Assembly: GCA_963835735.1 (NCBI GenBank) | Contig: CAWIGP010000005.1 | Span: 1 to 64,000 of the forward strand | DNA from: DASQMT01 sp963835735 | GTDB lineage: Bacteria; Actinomycetota; Thermoleophilia; Solirubrobacterales; Solirubrobacteraceae | Length of the DNA: 64,000 bases | Direction: 5' to 3' | In this document: piece by piece, positions 28,056-36,648 of the stretch | Layout: every line of letters starts with the position of its first letter | Position numbering within the stretch: position 1 is the first letter of the stretch | Notes under the pieces: model-generated | Database searches by the model: none | Told to the model about the DNA's origin: nothing | The model's input: the letters and a program-made list of their open reading frames with translations, nothing else | Position numbers and translations under genes: made by a program

Positions 28056-28360
28056 CGCTGTTCGCCGCCTCCGTCCGGAACGAGATCGCGGACTTCCTGT
28101 CCGCGCTGCTCACCGTCTACATCATCGTGATCGTGGCGTGGATCGTGATCTCGTTCGTGTTCGCGATGGGCGTGCGGATGCCGTACTCCCGCTGGTCCAA
28201 CGCGATCCTTGACTTCCTGCGCGACACCGCGAACCCGTGGCTGAGCATCTTTCGGCGCCTGCCGCTGCGGATCGGCCCGCTCGACCTCAGCCCGATCGTC
28301 GCGATCATCGTGCTGCAGATCGTCGGCGGGATCGTGATCGAGATCATCCGCCCAGGGTGA
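28052..28360 (+). CDS. YggT-family membrane protein
   Basis: 102 residues with two hydrophobic segments (LSALLTVYIIVIVAWIVISFVFA and LSPIVAIIVLQIVGGIVIEII) flanking the conserved RDTANPWLSIFRRLPLRIGPLDLSP loop of YggT/CCB3. Function in bacteria is poorly defined; linked to osmotic tolerance and to the division cluster. GTG 28052 in a GTGA overlap with proC; its stop overlaps lspA. Confidence 0.9.
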   Translation: MTLFAASVRNEIADFLSALLTVYIIVIVAWIVISFVFAMGVRMPYSRWSNAILDFLRDTANPWLSIFRRLPLRIGPLDLSPIVAIIVLQIVGGIVIEIIRPG

Positions 28361-28815
28361 GTCCCGCCCGCACCACGCTCGCGGCCGGCGCGCTGGCGGC
28401 CGGCGTCGTGGCGGTCGACCAGCTCACCAAGGCGCTCGTGCGCGACAGCCTGCTGCGGGGCGAACGGCGCGACCTGATCGCCGGCATCGATCTCGTCAAC
28501 GTGCGCAACTCCGGGATCGCGTTCGGCTTGTTCGAGGACGGCGGCGCCGTGCTGGTTGTCGGCACCGCGCTCGCGCTGCTCGCGCTCGTGATCTTCTTCG
28601 TCACGCACACGGGCCGGCCGTATGTCTGGCTGCCGACCGGCCTGCTGCTCGGCGGCGCGGTCGGGAACCTGATCGACCGTGCGTTCGAGGGCTCGGTCAC
28701 CGACTTCGTCAAGTTCCCGCACTTCCCCGCGTTCAACGTCGCCGATACCGCGATCACGTTCGGGGTCGTGGCGCTGATCTTCGTACTCGAGGGCCCGCCG
28801 CGGCGGCGCGCATGA
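28357..28815 (+). CDS. lspA: Lipoprotein signal peptidase
   Basis: Integral membrane aspartyl protease (signal peptidase II) that cleaves prolipoproteins before the lipidated Cys. 152 residues, four helices. Catalytic regions: VRNSGIAFGLF, GNLIDRAFEGSVTDFV and AFNVADTAITFGV (two Asp). GTG 28357 in a GTGA overlap with yggT. A lipoprotein substrate candidate is encoded at 47.1 kb. Confidence 0.93.
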   Translation: MSPARTTLAAGALAAGVVAVDQLTKALVRDSLLRGERRDLIAGIDLVNVRNSGIAFGLFEDGGAVLVVGTALALLALVIFFVTHTGRPYVWLPTGLLLGGAVGNLIDRAFEGSVTDFVKFPHFPAFNVADTAITFGVVALIFVLEGPPRRRA

Positions 28816-29702
28816 CCGACCAGCTCACCGTCCCGCCCACGGCGGCCGGGGAGCGGCTCGACGTCTTCCTGGCCGCGCATGCGGGCTCGCGTGCGGCTGC
28901 ACAGCGGCTGATCGACGGCGGCCACGTGACGGTAGACGGCGCCTCGCGGCCCAAGCGCCACGTGCTCGCGGGCGGGGAGACCGTCGCGGTGGAGGAGGCC
29001 GAGGCCGGCGCGGAGACGGGCGAAGTGCCGCCGGCCCCGTTCGCGCTCGCCTACGAGGACGAGCACCTGCTCGTGATCGACAAGCCGCCCGGCGTGGTGG
29101 TCCATCCGGCGCGCGGGCACCGGCAGGGGACGCTGGTGCAGGCGCTGGCCGGCCGCGTGGCCGGCGGCGAGGATCCGGAGCGCCCCGGCGTCGTCCACCG
29201 GCTCGACCGCGACACGTCCGGGCTGCTGGTGCTCGCGCGCTCCGACGCCGTGCACGCGGCGCTCAAGGCACAGCTGGCGCGGCGCGAGCTCGTGCGCGAG
29301 TACCTCGCGCTGGTCGAGGGCAGGCCGCCGGCGCGCAGCGGCACGATCGACGCGCCGCTCGGGCGCGACCGGCGCGTCCGCACGCGGATCTCGACCGACA
29401 CCGACGAGGGCCGCGAGGCGATCACGCACTTCGAGGTCGAGCGCGCGCTGCCGCACGACACGCTGCTGCGGGTCCGGCTGGAGACGGGACGGACGCATCA
29501 GATCCGCGCGCACCTGCTCGCGATCGGGCATCCGGTCGCCGGCGATCGCGAGTACGGTGCGCCCGGCCGCCACGGCCTCGAACGCCAATTCCTGCACGCC
29601 GCCCGGCTCGCATTCCCGCATCCGGTGACGGGTGCCGCGGTCGACGTCAGCTCGCCGCTGCCCGCGGATCTGGAGGCCGCGCTGCGCCGCGCAGGAGGTT
29701 GA
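28812..29702 (+). CDS. rluD: RluA-family 23S rRNA pseudouridine synthase (RluD-like)
   Basis: 296 residues: N-terminal S4 domain (ERLDVFLAAHAGSRAAAQRLIDGGHVTVDG region) and RluA catalytic domain: LLVIDKPPGVVVHPARGH, PGVVHRLDRDTSGLLVLARS with the catalytic Asp in HRLD, REYLALVEG and LETGRTHQIRAHLLAIGHPV. Assignment to RluD rather than RluC rests on the lspA neighbourhood and is not certain. ATG 28812 overlaps lspA by 4 nt. Last gene of the division/envelope operon. Confidence 0.88.
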   Translation: MTDQLTVPPTAAGERLDVFLAAHAGSRAAAQRLIDGGHVTVDGASRPKRHVLAGGETVAVEEAEAGAETGEVPPAPFALAYEDEHLLVIDKPPGVVVHPARGHRQGTLVQALAGRVAGGEDPERPGVVHRLDRDTSGLLVLARSDAVHAALKAQLARRELVREYLALVEGRPPARSGTIDAPLGRDRRVRTRISTDTDEGREAITHFEVERALPHDTLLRVRLETGRTHQIRAHLLAIGHPVAGDREYGAPGRHGLERQFLHAARLAFPHPVTGAAVDVSSPLPADLEAALRRAGG

Positions 29703-29703
29703 A

Positions 29704-29747
29704 GCGGGTCGGTCCACCGGAGGTAGGGGAAGGGAGGGCCGACCCGC
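29704..29747 (+). terminator. Possible terminator after rluD
   Basis: Nine-bp inverted repeat GCGGGTCGG (29704-29712) / CCGACCCGC (29739-29747) right after the stop, with a 26-nt loop and no T tract. Moderate evidence. Confidence 0.45.
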
Positions 29748-29796
29748 ACCAGCGCCAACGCACCGCTACGCGAGGACTTGCGCCAAATCGTTCGTC

Positions 29797-29802
29797 TAGA
29801 CT
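29797..29802 (+). promoter_or_regulatory. Candidate -10 box (TAGACT) of the rpsB operon
   Basis: TAGACT, with GACTTG 16 nt further upstream as a weak -35. It would give a leader of ~155 nt with hairpins, and unlike many genes here rpsB does have a ribosome-binding site (AAGGGAG, 29951-29957). Confidence 0.45.
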
Positions 29803-29809
29803 GGAGGCC

Positions 29810-29907
29810 GTCCGCCTCGCCGAGGCGGACTTTGTCCTGTCCCATCGACCCCGGGCGGCCAACCAACCCTGAGGCCGCGGTCCCTGCCCGGCGCACAGAG
29901 CGCCGGG
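29810..29907 (+). promoter_or_regulatory. Structured 5' leader of rpsB
   Basis: Two strong hairpins lie in the presumed leader: GTCCGCCTCG/CGAGGCGGAC (29810-29830, 10 bp, followed by TTTGTCC) and CCCGGCGC/GCGCCGGG (29887-29907, 8 bp, 5-nt loop). S2 autoregulates rpsB-tsf in other bacteria through its leader, so this is a plausible feedback site (inference). Confidence 0.4.
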
Positions 29908-29965
29908 TGCCGCTGGTCCTCTTCGCCCGGGAACCGCATCACACGACCGCAAGGGAGATGTACCC

Positions 29966-31609
29966 GTGGCTCAAGAAGTCGGGATCAAGGAGCTGCTGGA
30001 GGCCGGTGTGCACTTCGGCCACCAGACGCGCCGGTGGAATCCCAAGATGCGCCGCTTCATCTACGGCGAGCGCGCCGGCAACTACATCATCGACCTCACC
30101 CGCACCGAGCAGCTGCTCGGGCAGGCGCAGCGCTTCGCCGACGGCCTCGCGCGCCACGGCGGCACCGTCCTGTTCGTCGGCACAAAGAAGCAGGCCCGCG
30201 ACGGCATCAAGGAGACCGCCGAGGCGGCCGGCCAGCCGTACGTGAACCATCGCTGGCTCGGCGGCCTGCTGACCAACTTCCAGACGATCTCGTTGCGCAT
30301 CAAGCGCCTGCACGACCTCGAGCGCTACGAGTCGGAGGGCCAGCTCGGCCTGCTGCCGACGCGCGAGCGCCTGGCCGCGCAGGCCGACCTCGAGAAGCTG
30401 CGCGCGAACCTCGGCGGCGTGAAGAACATGCAGCGCGTGCCCGACGCGCTGTTCGTGATCGACCTCAAGACCGAGGCGATCGCCGTGCGCGAGGCCCAGC
30501 GCCTGCGCATCCCGATCATCGGCCTGGTCGACACGAACTGCGACCCCGACGGCATCGACTACGTGATCCCGGGCAACGACGACGCGATCCGCGCCTGCAA
30601 CATCATCACCCGCGCGATCGGCGACGTGATCCAGACCGGCAACCGCACATTCCGCGAGGAGGAGGAGCGGGCGCGGCGCGAGGCCGAGGAGCAGGCGCGG
30701 CGCGAGGCCGAGGAGCAGGCGCGGCGCGAAGCCGAGGAGCAAGCGCGCAAGGAGGCCGAGGAGCATGCGGCGCTGACCCAGACGGAGGCCGAGACCCGTG
30801 ACGCGGCCGACGCGACGGTCGCCCAGGCGGTCCGGGACCTCGGTGTCCCGCAGCCCGAGGGAACCGGCGCGGCCGAGGCGGCCGCCGCGGAGCAGGCCGC
30901 CGACGAGCCGGCGATGCCCGCGGGCGGTCCGGGCGACCGGGCGACCGCGCGCGAGCACATCCATCCCGAGGGCGACCACGAGCGCGAGCCGGTGGGTGGC
31001 GCGTCGGGCGGTCCGGTGCCCGCCGAGGTCGGCCCGACGGAGCCTGTCGCGGAGGCCGCGCCCGCGGAGTTCGCTGAGGCGGCCGGCGGGGCCGGCCGCG
31101 GAGCCGCGCCGCTGAGGCGGCCGCGGAGCTGGTCGCAGAGGCCGCGCCGGCTGAGCCTGTCGCGGAGGCCGCGCCAGCTGAGCCTGTCGCAGAGGCGGCG
31201 TCCGCTGAGGCGGCTGGCGGAGGCCGCGCCGGCTGAGGCGGCTGCGGAGCCGGTGGCGGAGGCCGCGCCGGCTGAGGCGGCTGCGGAGCCGGTGGCGGAG
31301 GCCGCGCCGGCTGAGGCCGCTGCGGAGCCGGTGGCGGAGGCCGCGCCGGCTGAGGCGGCTGCGGAGCCTGTCGCGGAGGCCGCGCCGGCTGAGGCGCCGG
31401 CGGAGCCTGTCGCGGAGGCCGCGCCGGCTGAGGCGCCTGCGGAGCCCGCGGCGGAGGCCGCGCCCGCCGAGCCTGCGGCCGAGGCCGCGCCGGCGGAACC
31501 GAAGAAGCCCGCGCGCAAGCCGCGCTCCCGCGCGAAGAAGAAGGACGCGCCCGCGGAGGGCGAGGCCGCGCCGGACGAGACGAAGACCGAGACCCAGGAG
31601 ACCAAGTGA
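29966..31609 (+). CDS. rpsB: 30S ribosomal protein S2 with a ~300-residue repetitive tail
   Basis: 547 residues against ~250 usual. The first ~230 residues are canonical S2: LLEAGVHFGHQTRRWNPKMRRFIYGER, VGTKKQARDGIKETAEAAGQPYVNHRWLGG and IVDTNCDPDGIDYVIPGNDDAIR-type motifs. Then come four ARREAEEQ coiled-coil units (~233-265) and a Pro/Ala/Glu repeat (AAAEPVAEAAPAE) ending in a Lys/Arg-rich segment (KKPARKPRSRAKKKD) before an acidic end. Between ~31090 and ~31215 the frame is displaced: the alternative frame reads AEPVAEAAPAEPV, so two compensating indels are likely. GTG 29966 has AAGGGAG 8 nt upstream. Stop overlaps tsf by 4 nt. Confidence 0.93.
   Translation: MAQEVGIKELLEAGVHFGHQTRRWNPKMRRFIYGERAGNYIIDLTRTEQLLGQAQRFADGLARHGGTVLFVGTKKQARDGIKETAEAAGQPYVNHRWLGGLLTNFQTISLRIKRLHDLERYESEGQLGLLPTRERLAAQADLEKLRANLGGVKNMQRVPDALFVIDLKTEAIAVREAQRLRIPIIGLVDTNCDPDGIDYVIPGNDDAIRACNIITRAIGDVIQTGNRTFREEEERARREAEEQARREAEEQARREAEEQARKEAEEHAALTQTEAETRDAADATVAQAVRDLGVPQPEGTGAAEAAAAEQAADEPAMPAGGPGDRATAREHIHPEGDHEREPVGGASGGPVPAEVGPTEPVAEAAPAEFAEAAGGAGRGAAPLRRPRSWSQRPRRLSLSRRPRQLSLSQRRRPLRRLAEAAPAEAAAEPVAEAAPAEAAAEPVAEAAPAEAAAEPVAEAAPAEAAAEPVAEAAPAEAPAEPVAEAAPAEAPAEPAAEAAPAEPAAEAAPAEPKKPARKPRSRAKKKDAPAEGEAAPDETKTETQETK
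31020..31502 (+). repeat. 39-bp tandem repeats in the rpsB tail
   Basis: Roughly nine units of a ~39-bp sequence (GCGGAGCCGGTGGCGGAGGC core) encoding AAAEPVAEAAPAE. The copies from 31238 to ~31430 are nearly identical; those before 31215 are more diverged and partly out of frame. Confidence 0.85.
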
Positions 31610-32214
31610 GCACCCCCACGATCACCGCCGCACAGGTCAAGGAGCTCCGCGACCGCACGGGCGCGGGGATGATGGAATGCAAGCGGGCGCTGGAGGAGAC
31701 CGACGGCGACGTCGACAAGGCCGTCGAGCTGCTGCGCGTCCGCCTCGGCGACAAGGCCCTGAAGATGGGCGGCCGCGAGGCGACCGAGGGCACTGTCCAG
31801 TCCTACATCCACAGCAACGGCAAGGTCGGCGTGCTCGTCGAGGTCGACTGCAACACCGACTTCGTCGCCCGCAACGAGGACTTCATCGCGTTCGCACGTG
31901 AGGTCGCGCTGCACATCGCGGGCTCCCCGACCGTCCGCTATGTCTCCGAGGACGAGGTCCCCGAGGAGGACAAGCAGGCCGAGCTGCGCGTGTTCGAGCA
32001 GCAGGCCGCCGACAAGCCCGAGAACGTCCGCGCCAAGATCGCCGAGGGCAAGCTGCGCAAGTGGCTCGAGGAGGTCGTGCTGCTCAACCAGCAGCACGTC
32101 AACCCCGACAAGCACGAGAGCAAGACGATCGAGCAGCTCCGCGCCGAGCTCTCCGGCACGACCGGGGAGAACGTCGTGATCCGCCGCTTCGCCCGCTTCG
32201 CGGTCGGGGCGTAG
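31606..32214 (+). CDS. tsf: Translation elongation factor Ts
   Basis: Guanine nucleotide exchange factor for EF-Tu. 202 residues, the short form (as in Thermus) with one core subdomain. Seen: AAQVKELRDRTGAGMMECKRALEE, the EF-Ts signature, then VGVLVEVDCNTDFVARNEDF and the C-terminal LLNQQHVNPDKHESKTIEQL. GTG 31606 in a GTGA overlap with rpsB. Confidence 0.95.
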   Translation: MSTPTITAAQVKELRDRTGAGMMECKRALEETDGDVDKAVELLRVRLGDKALKMGGREATEGTVQSYIHSNGKVGVLVEVDCNTDFVARNEDFIAFAREVALHIAGSPTVRYVSEDEVPEEDKQAELRVFEQQAADKPENVRAKIAEGKLRKWLEEVVLLNQQHVNPDKHESKTIEQLRAELSGTTGENVVIRRFARFAVGA

Positions 32215-32219
32215 CGATC

Positions 32220-32939
32220 GTGGCGCCACCCGCCTTCGAGCGCATCCTCCTCAAGCTGTCGGGGGAGGCGCTCATGGGCGATCTCGAATACGGCACCGAC
32301 CCGGAGCGCGTCGAGGCGATCGCCGCGCAGATCAAGGGCGTGCACGACCGCGGCGTCGAAGTCGCGGTCGTGGTTGGCGCCGGCAACATCTTCCGCGGCG
32401 TGAAGGCGGCCACGGAGGGCATGGACCGCGCGACCGGCGACTACATGGGCATGCTCGCGACCGTACTCAACGCGCTCACGCTGCAGGACGCGCTGGAGCG
32501 CCTGGGCGTCCACACGCGCGTGCAGAGCGCGATCACGATCTCCGAGGTCGCGGAGCCCTACATCCGCCGCCGCGCGATGCGCCACCTCGAGAAGGCACGC
32601 GTGGTGATCTTCGCGGCCGGCACCGGCAACCCGTTCTTCACCACCGACACCGCCGCCGCGCTGCGCGCGCTGGAGATCCACGCCGAGGCGATCCTGATGG
32701 CCAAGAACGGCGTCGAGGGCGTCTACACCGCCGATCCGCAGCAGGACGCCGGCGCGGAGTTCATCCCCCAGATCACCCACCGCGAGGCACTCGAGCGCGG
32801 GCTGAAGGTGATGGACTCGACCGCGCTCTCGCTCTGCATGGACAACAACCTCCCGATCTACGTCTTCAACATGAACGACGAGCACAACATCGATCGGATA
32901 GTTTCCGGCGAGCGGGTGGGAACCCTGGTGACGACATGA
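32220..32939 (+). CDS. pyrH: Uridylate kinase
   Basis: Hexameric UMP kinase of the amino-acid-kinase family; feeds UTP/CTP and, via UDP-GlcNAc, cell-wall synthesis. 239 residues. Seen: ILLKLSGEALMG, VVVGAGNIFRGVKA, DYMGMLATVLNALTLQDALE, RRRAMRHLEK, FAAGTGNPFFTTDTAAALRA and NGVEGVYTADP. GTG 32220 lies 5 nt after tsf. Stop overlaps frr (ATGA). Confidence 0.95.
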   Translation: MAPPAFERILLKLSGEALMGDLEYGTDPERVEAIAAQIKGVHDRGVEVAVVVGAGNIFRGVKAATEGMDRATGDYMGMLATVLNALTLQDALERLGVHTRVQSAITISEVAEPYIRRRAMRHLEKARVVIFAAGTGNPFFTTDTAAALRALEIHAEAILMAKNGVEGVYTADPQQDAGAEFIPQITHREALERGLKVMDSTALSLCMDNNLPIYVFNMNDEHNIDRIVSGERVGTLVTT

Positions 32940-33499
32940 GCATCATCGACGACTTCCTCGCCGACGCGCGCGACCACATGGCCAAGTCGGTCGATGCGAC
33001 GCGCAGCAAGTTCGGATCGGTGCGCACCGGCCGCGCCAGCCCGACCCTGCTCGACCGCATCACGGTCGACTACTACGGCGCGCAGACGCCGCTGAAGCAG
33101 CTCGCGACGATCCATGCCGCCGAGGCGCGACTGCTCACGGTGCAGCCGTACGACAAGAACTCGATCAAGGCGATCGAGCGGTCGATCATGGAGTCCGACA
33201 TCGGCCTCACGCCGTCGAACGACGGCCAGCTGATCCGGCTCGCGATCCCCGAGCTCACCGAGGAGCGCCGCAGGGACCTCGTCAAGGTCGTGCGCGGCCT
33301 GGCCGAGGAGGGCAAGGTCGCGCTGCGCAACATCCGGCGCGACACCATGCACGACCTCCGAGAGCTCCGCGATGCCGGCGACGCCGGGGCGGATGACGAG
33401 CACCGCGCCGAGGAGGCGCTGCAGAAGCTGACGGACGACAAGGTCCGCGAGCTCGACGCGCTCGTCAAGGCCAAGGAAGAAGAGATCCTCGAGGTGTGA
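32936..33499 (+). CDS. frr: Ribosome recycling factor
   Basis: 187 residues (usual 185), three-helix bundle plus beta domain. Seen: MAKSVDATRSKFGSVRTGRASPTLLDRI, VQPYDKNSIKAIERSIMESDIGLTPSNDG, LTEERRRDLVKVVRGLAEEGKVALRNIRRD. ATG 32936 in an ATGA overlap with pyrH; its stop overlaps the next GTG. Splits post-termination ribosomes together with EF-G. Confidence 0.96.
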   Translation: MSIIDDFLADARDHMAKSVDATRSKFGSVRTGRASPTLLDRITVDYYGAQTPLKQLATIHAAEARLLTVQPYDKNSIKAIERSIMESDIGLTPSNDGQLIRLAIPELTEERRRDLVKVVRGLAEEGKVALRNIRRDTMHDLRELRDAGDAGADDEHRAEEALQKLTDDKVRELDALVKAKEEEILEV

Positions 33500-34167
33500 G
33501 CGCCTCCGGCGCCACCTACGTCGCGATCATCACCGACGGCAACGGGCGCTGGGCCAAGCAGCGTGCGCTGCCGGTCGAGGATGGGCACCGCGCCGGCGCG
33601 GACGCCGTCAAGGCGCGCCTGCGCGACGCGGCCGACCTCGGCATCCGCGAGCTCACCGTCTACTCGTTCTCGACCGAGAACTGGTCGCGCCCGGTCGAGG
33701 AGGTCGCCGCGCTGATGGAGATGTTCTCCGAGCGGATCCTCCGCGAGACGCCCGAGCTGCACGACGAGGGCGTGCGCATGCGCTTCATCGGCCGCCGCAC
33801 CGGCGTCGCGCAAGAGCTGCTCGAGCAGATGCGCTGGGCGGAGGAGAAGACCGACGCCAACGACCGGATCACGCTGTTCGTCGCGTTCAACTACGGCGGC
33901 CGGGCCGAGATCGTCGACGCCGCGCGCTCGTTCACCGGCACGAGCGAGGACGAGTTCCGCGCGCACCTGTACGCGCCGGAGATGCACGACCCCGAGCTGA
34001 TCATCCGCACGAGCGGAGAGCAGCGGCTCTCGAACTACCTGCTGTGGCAGTCGGCGTACTCCGAGCTGCACTTCACGGACGTGCTGTGGCCGGACTTCGG
34101 GCGGGCGGACCTCGAGTTCGCGCTGGCGGAGTACGACGCCCGCCGGCGGCGCTTCGGCGGCCGCTGA
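33496..34167 (+). CDS. uppS: Isoprenyl transferase (undecaprenyl diphosphate synthase family)
   Basis: Cis-prenyltransferase making the C50-C55 lipid carrier for peptidoglycan. 223 residues. Seen: AIITDGNGRWAKQRALPVEDGHRAGADAV (catalytic Asp in TDGNGRWA; the family usually has MDGNGRWA), LTVYSFSTENWSRP, FVAFNYGGRAEIVDA and the C-terminal LIIRTSGEQRLSNYLLWQSAYSELHF. GTG 33496 overlaps frr; the stop shares one base with cdsA. Chain length cannot be read from sequence. Confidence 0.92.
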   Translation: MSASGATYVAIITDGNGRWAKQRALPVEDGHRAGADAVKARLRDAADLGIRELTVYSFSTENWSRPVEEVAALMEMFSERILRETPELHDEGVRMRFIGRRTGVAQELLEQMRWAEEKTDANDRITLFVAFNYGGRAEIVDAARSFTGTSEDEFRAHLYAPEMHDPELIIRTSGEQRLSNYLLWQSAYSELHFTDVLWPDFGRADLEFALAEYDARRRRFGGR

Positions 34168-35008
34168 TGGCCACCTCGTCGCGTCGCCGCGCGCCGCGCT
34201 CGCGCCGGCGCAGATCGGACCTCAGCGCGCGCATCTGGGTCGCCATCCCCGCGGTCGCGTTCGCGATCTTCATCGTCGCCGCCGGCGACGCGGTGTTCGC
34301 CGCCGGCGCCGTGCTGCTCGGATTCATCTGCATCCACGAGCTGTTCCGCATGTACGACGTGCTGCATCCGGTGCGGCTGGCGGGCTTCGTCGGTGTCGCC
34401 GGCCTCGGGGCGGCTGCCCACTTCGGCGGCGTGCACCAGGTGTTGTTCGCCACCGTCGCGATCTTCCCGCTGCTGTTCCTGCTCGCGCTCGCGATGCCGG
34501 AGCAGACGGAGGTCCCGCTCACCGACTCGATGGCGATCACGCTGCTCGGGACGCTCTGGATCGGCCTGGCGATCGCGCACGCGGTCCTGCTGCGCGCGCT
34601 GGAGCACGGCGGCGGGCTCGTGCTCGCGGTGCTGCTGGGGACGTTCGTCGGCGACACCGCGGCGTACCTGGGCGGGCGCGCGTTCGGCACGCGCCCGCTG
34701 GCGCCGCGGATCTCGCCGAACAAGACCGTCGAGGGACTCGCTGTGCGGGATCGTCGTCGGGGCGCTGGCGGTCTGGTGGTTCGGGCTGAGCTCGGAGTGG
34801 ATGGGCGGCGTGAAGGGGATCCTGCTCGGCCTCGGCGTCGGCGTGCTCGCGCCGATCGGCGACCTGTTCGAGTCGCAAGATCAAGCGCGACGCGGGAACG
34901 AAGGACGCCGGGACGCTGTTCGGGCCGCACGGCGGAGCGCTCGACCGGCTCGACGCCGCGTTGTTCACCCTTGTCGGCGGGTACTACCTCTGGCTACTGC
35001 TCATATGA
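34167..35008 (+). CDS. cdsA: Phosphatidate cytidylyltransferase (two apparent +1 frameshifts)
   Basis: Makes CDP-diacylglycerol from phosphatidate and CTP; feeds PgsA. About 279 residues after correction, several membrane helices. Frame breaks: an extra G at ~34740 (EGL then CGIVVGALAVWWFGL) and an extra C at ~34876 within the signature, which reads GDLFES-KIKRDAGTKDAGTLFGPHGGALDRLDA once repaired. That GDLxES...KRxxxxKD...HGGxLDRxD pattern is diagnostic. Both shifts sit in invariant parts of an essential gene, so a sequence error is likely. ATG 34167; stop TGA 35006-35008 overlaps the next ATG. Confidence 0.88.
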
Positions 35009-35497
35009 CCGACGACCGCAGGGCGAGAGCGCAAGCAGGACCGGCAGATGCTCGAGCTGCTCAACGAGCTGCGCGTCGCGCTGCCCGGCGTGCAGATCCT
35101 GTTCGCGTTCCTGCTCACCGTGGCGTTCTCGAACCGCTTCGACCGGTTGACCGAGTTCCAGCGCGACGTCTACTACGTCACGCTGGTCGCGACCACGCTC
35201 TCGGCCGCCTGCCTGATCGCGCCGTCCGCCGCGCACCGGCTGCGCTTCCACAAAGGGCGAGCGGGCCTGGATCGTGGACTCGGCCAACCGGCTGATGATC
35301 ACCGGTCTCGTGTTCCTGGCGGTCGCACTGACCGGCTCGGTGCTGCTGATCACCGATCTGATGTTCGACGGCGCGCGCGTCTGGATCTACACGGGCCTGA
35401 TCGGCCTGTGCATCGTCGGGCTGTGGTTCGTGCGCCCGCTGCGTGCGCAGAGTCGAGCCTTACGGAAGCCCCGTGCCACACTGGGTCGCCGGCATGA
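35005..35497 (+). CDS. DUF6328-like membrane protein (frameshifted; 3' end uncertain)
   Basis: Membrane protein that looks like the DUF6328 family: short soluble start rich in charge, MLELLNELRVALPGVQILFAFLLTVAFS, then DRLTEFQRDVYYVTLVATTLSAACLIAPSAAHRLRFHK, ERAWIVDSANRLMITGLVFLAVALTGSVLLITD and a fourth helix (VWIYTGLIGLCIVGLWFV). Function unknown. Extra bases at ~35026 and ~35258 split it into three frames; the C-terminal end probably involves a further indel before a stop at 35495-35497 that overlaps the dxr ATG. ATG 35005 overlaps cdsA. A small insertion between cdsA and dxr in an otherwise standard cluster. Confidence 0.65.
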
Positions 35498-36648
35498 AGC
35501 GGCTCCTGATCCTCGGCGCGACGGGCTCGATCGGCACGCAGGCGCTCGATGTCGTCGCGCACGCGCCCGACGCCTTCGAGCTCGTCGGCCTGTCCGCCGA
35601 GCGCTCCCACGAGGCGCTGATCGCGCAGGCGCGCGCGCACGGCGTGCGGCGAATCGCGCTCGGCGACCCCGATGCAGCCGCCCGCGCGGCCGAGTCCTGG
35701 ACCGACGGCGAGGTGCTGGCCGGTCCCGAGGGGCTCGTGCGCGCTCGTGGCGGAGTCCGGCGCCGATCTGGTGCTGAACGCGATCGTCGGCTCGGCGGGG
35801 CTCGGGCCCACGATCGTCGCGCTGACCGAGGGCATCGACGTCGCGCTGGCCAACAAGGAGTCGCTGGTCGTGGGCGGCGAGCTGGTGATGGCGCTGTCGC
35901 GAGGCGACCGGCGCGCAGCTCATCCCGGTCGACTCCGAGCACCGCGCGCTGCACCAGCTGATCGAGGGGGAACGCCCGGGGACGGTCGAGCGGCTCACGC
36001 TGACGGCATCCGGCGGCCCGTTCCGCGGCCGCAGCCGCGCCGAGCTGGAGGGCGTGACGGTCGAAGAGGCGCTGCGCCACCCGACCTGGGCGATGGGCGG
36101 GAAGATCACGATCGACTCGGCGACGCTGATGAACAAGGGCCTCGAGGTGATCGAGGCGCACTGGCTGTTCGGCACGCCGTACGACCGGATCGACGTCGTC
36201 GTGCATCCGCAGTCGATCGTCCATGCGCTCGTCGGCCTGTGCGACGGCGCGACGCTCGCGCACCTCGGGCACCCGGACATGCGCGTGCCGATCGCCTACG
36301 CGCTGCATCATCCCCGAGCGCGTCGACGTTCCGGTGCGCACGCTCGATCTCGCCGAGGTCGGCACGCTGGAGTTCGAGCCGCCCGACGTCGAGGCGTTCC
36401 CGTGCCTGCGGCTGGCGCGCGAGGCCGCCGAAGCCGGCGGCACCGCGACGTGCGTGCTCAACGCGGCCAACGAGGTCGCGGTGCACGCGTTCCTCGGCGA
36501 CCGGCTGGACTTCATGGGCATCCCGGCCGTGATCGAGCGCACGCTGGAGGCGCTCCCCGCCGGTCGCGTGCACTCGTTCGAGACGCTCTACCGGGCCGAC
36601 GCCGAGGCGCGCCGGATCGCCGCCGAGCAGGCGGGTGTGCGCGCTTGA
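35494..36648 (+). CDS. dxr: 1-deoxy-D-xylulose-5-phosphate reductoisomerase (three apparent +1 frameshifts)
   Basis: NADPH-dependent second step of the MEP isoprenoid pathway. 383 residues after correction. Seen in order: LLILGATGSIGTQALDV, (extra G ~35743) LVAESGADLVLNAIVGSAGL, VALANKESLVVGGELV, (extra C ~35900) QLIPVDSEHRALHQLIEG, LTASGGPFRGRSRAEL, ATMGGKITIDSATLMNKGLE-type region, VVVHPQSIVHALV, (extra C in a C4 run ~36315) PERVDVPVRTLDLAE and LNAANEVAVHAFL. All substrate and metal motifs (VDSEH, NE) are intact, so the protein is probably functional and the shifts artefactual. ispG, a later step, lies 3.6 kb downstream. Confidence 0.9.

Noticed and set aside
34740..36315. Programmed +1 frameshifting in cdsA and dxr
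   Set aside because: Sites share no slippery heptamer, stop codon or stem, and rare zero-frame codons such as CGA arise automatically when a base precedes GAG in a GC3-rich gene. Kept only as an alternative in the frameshift finding.
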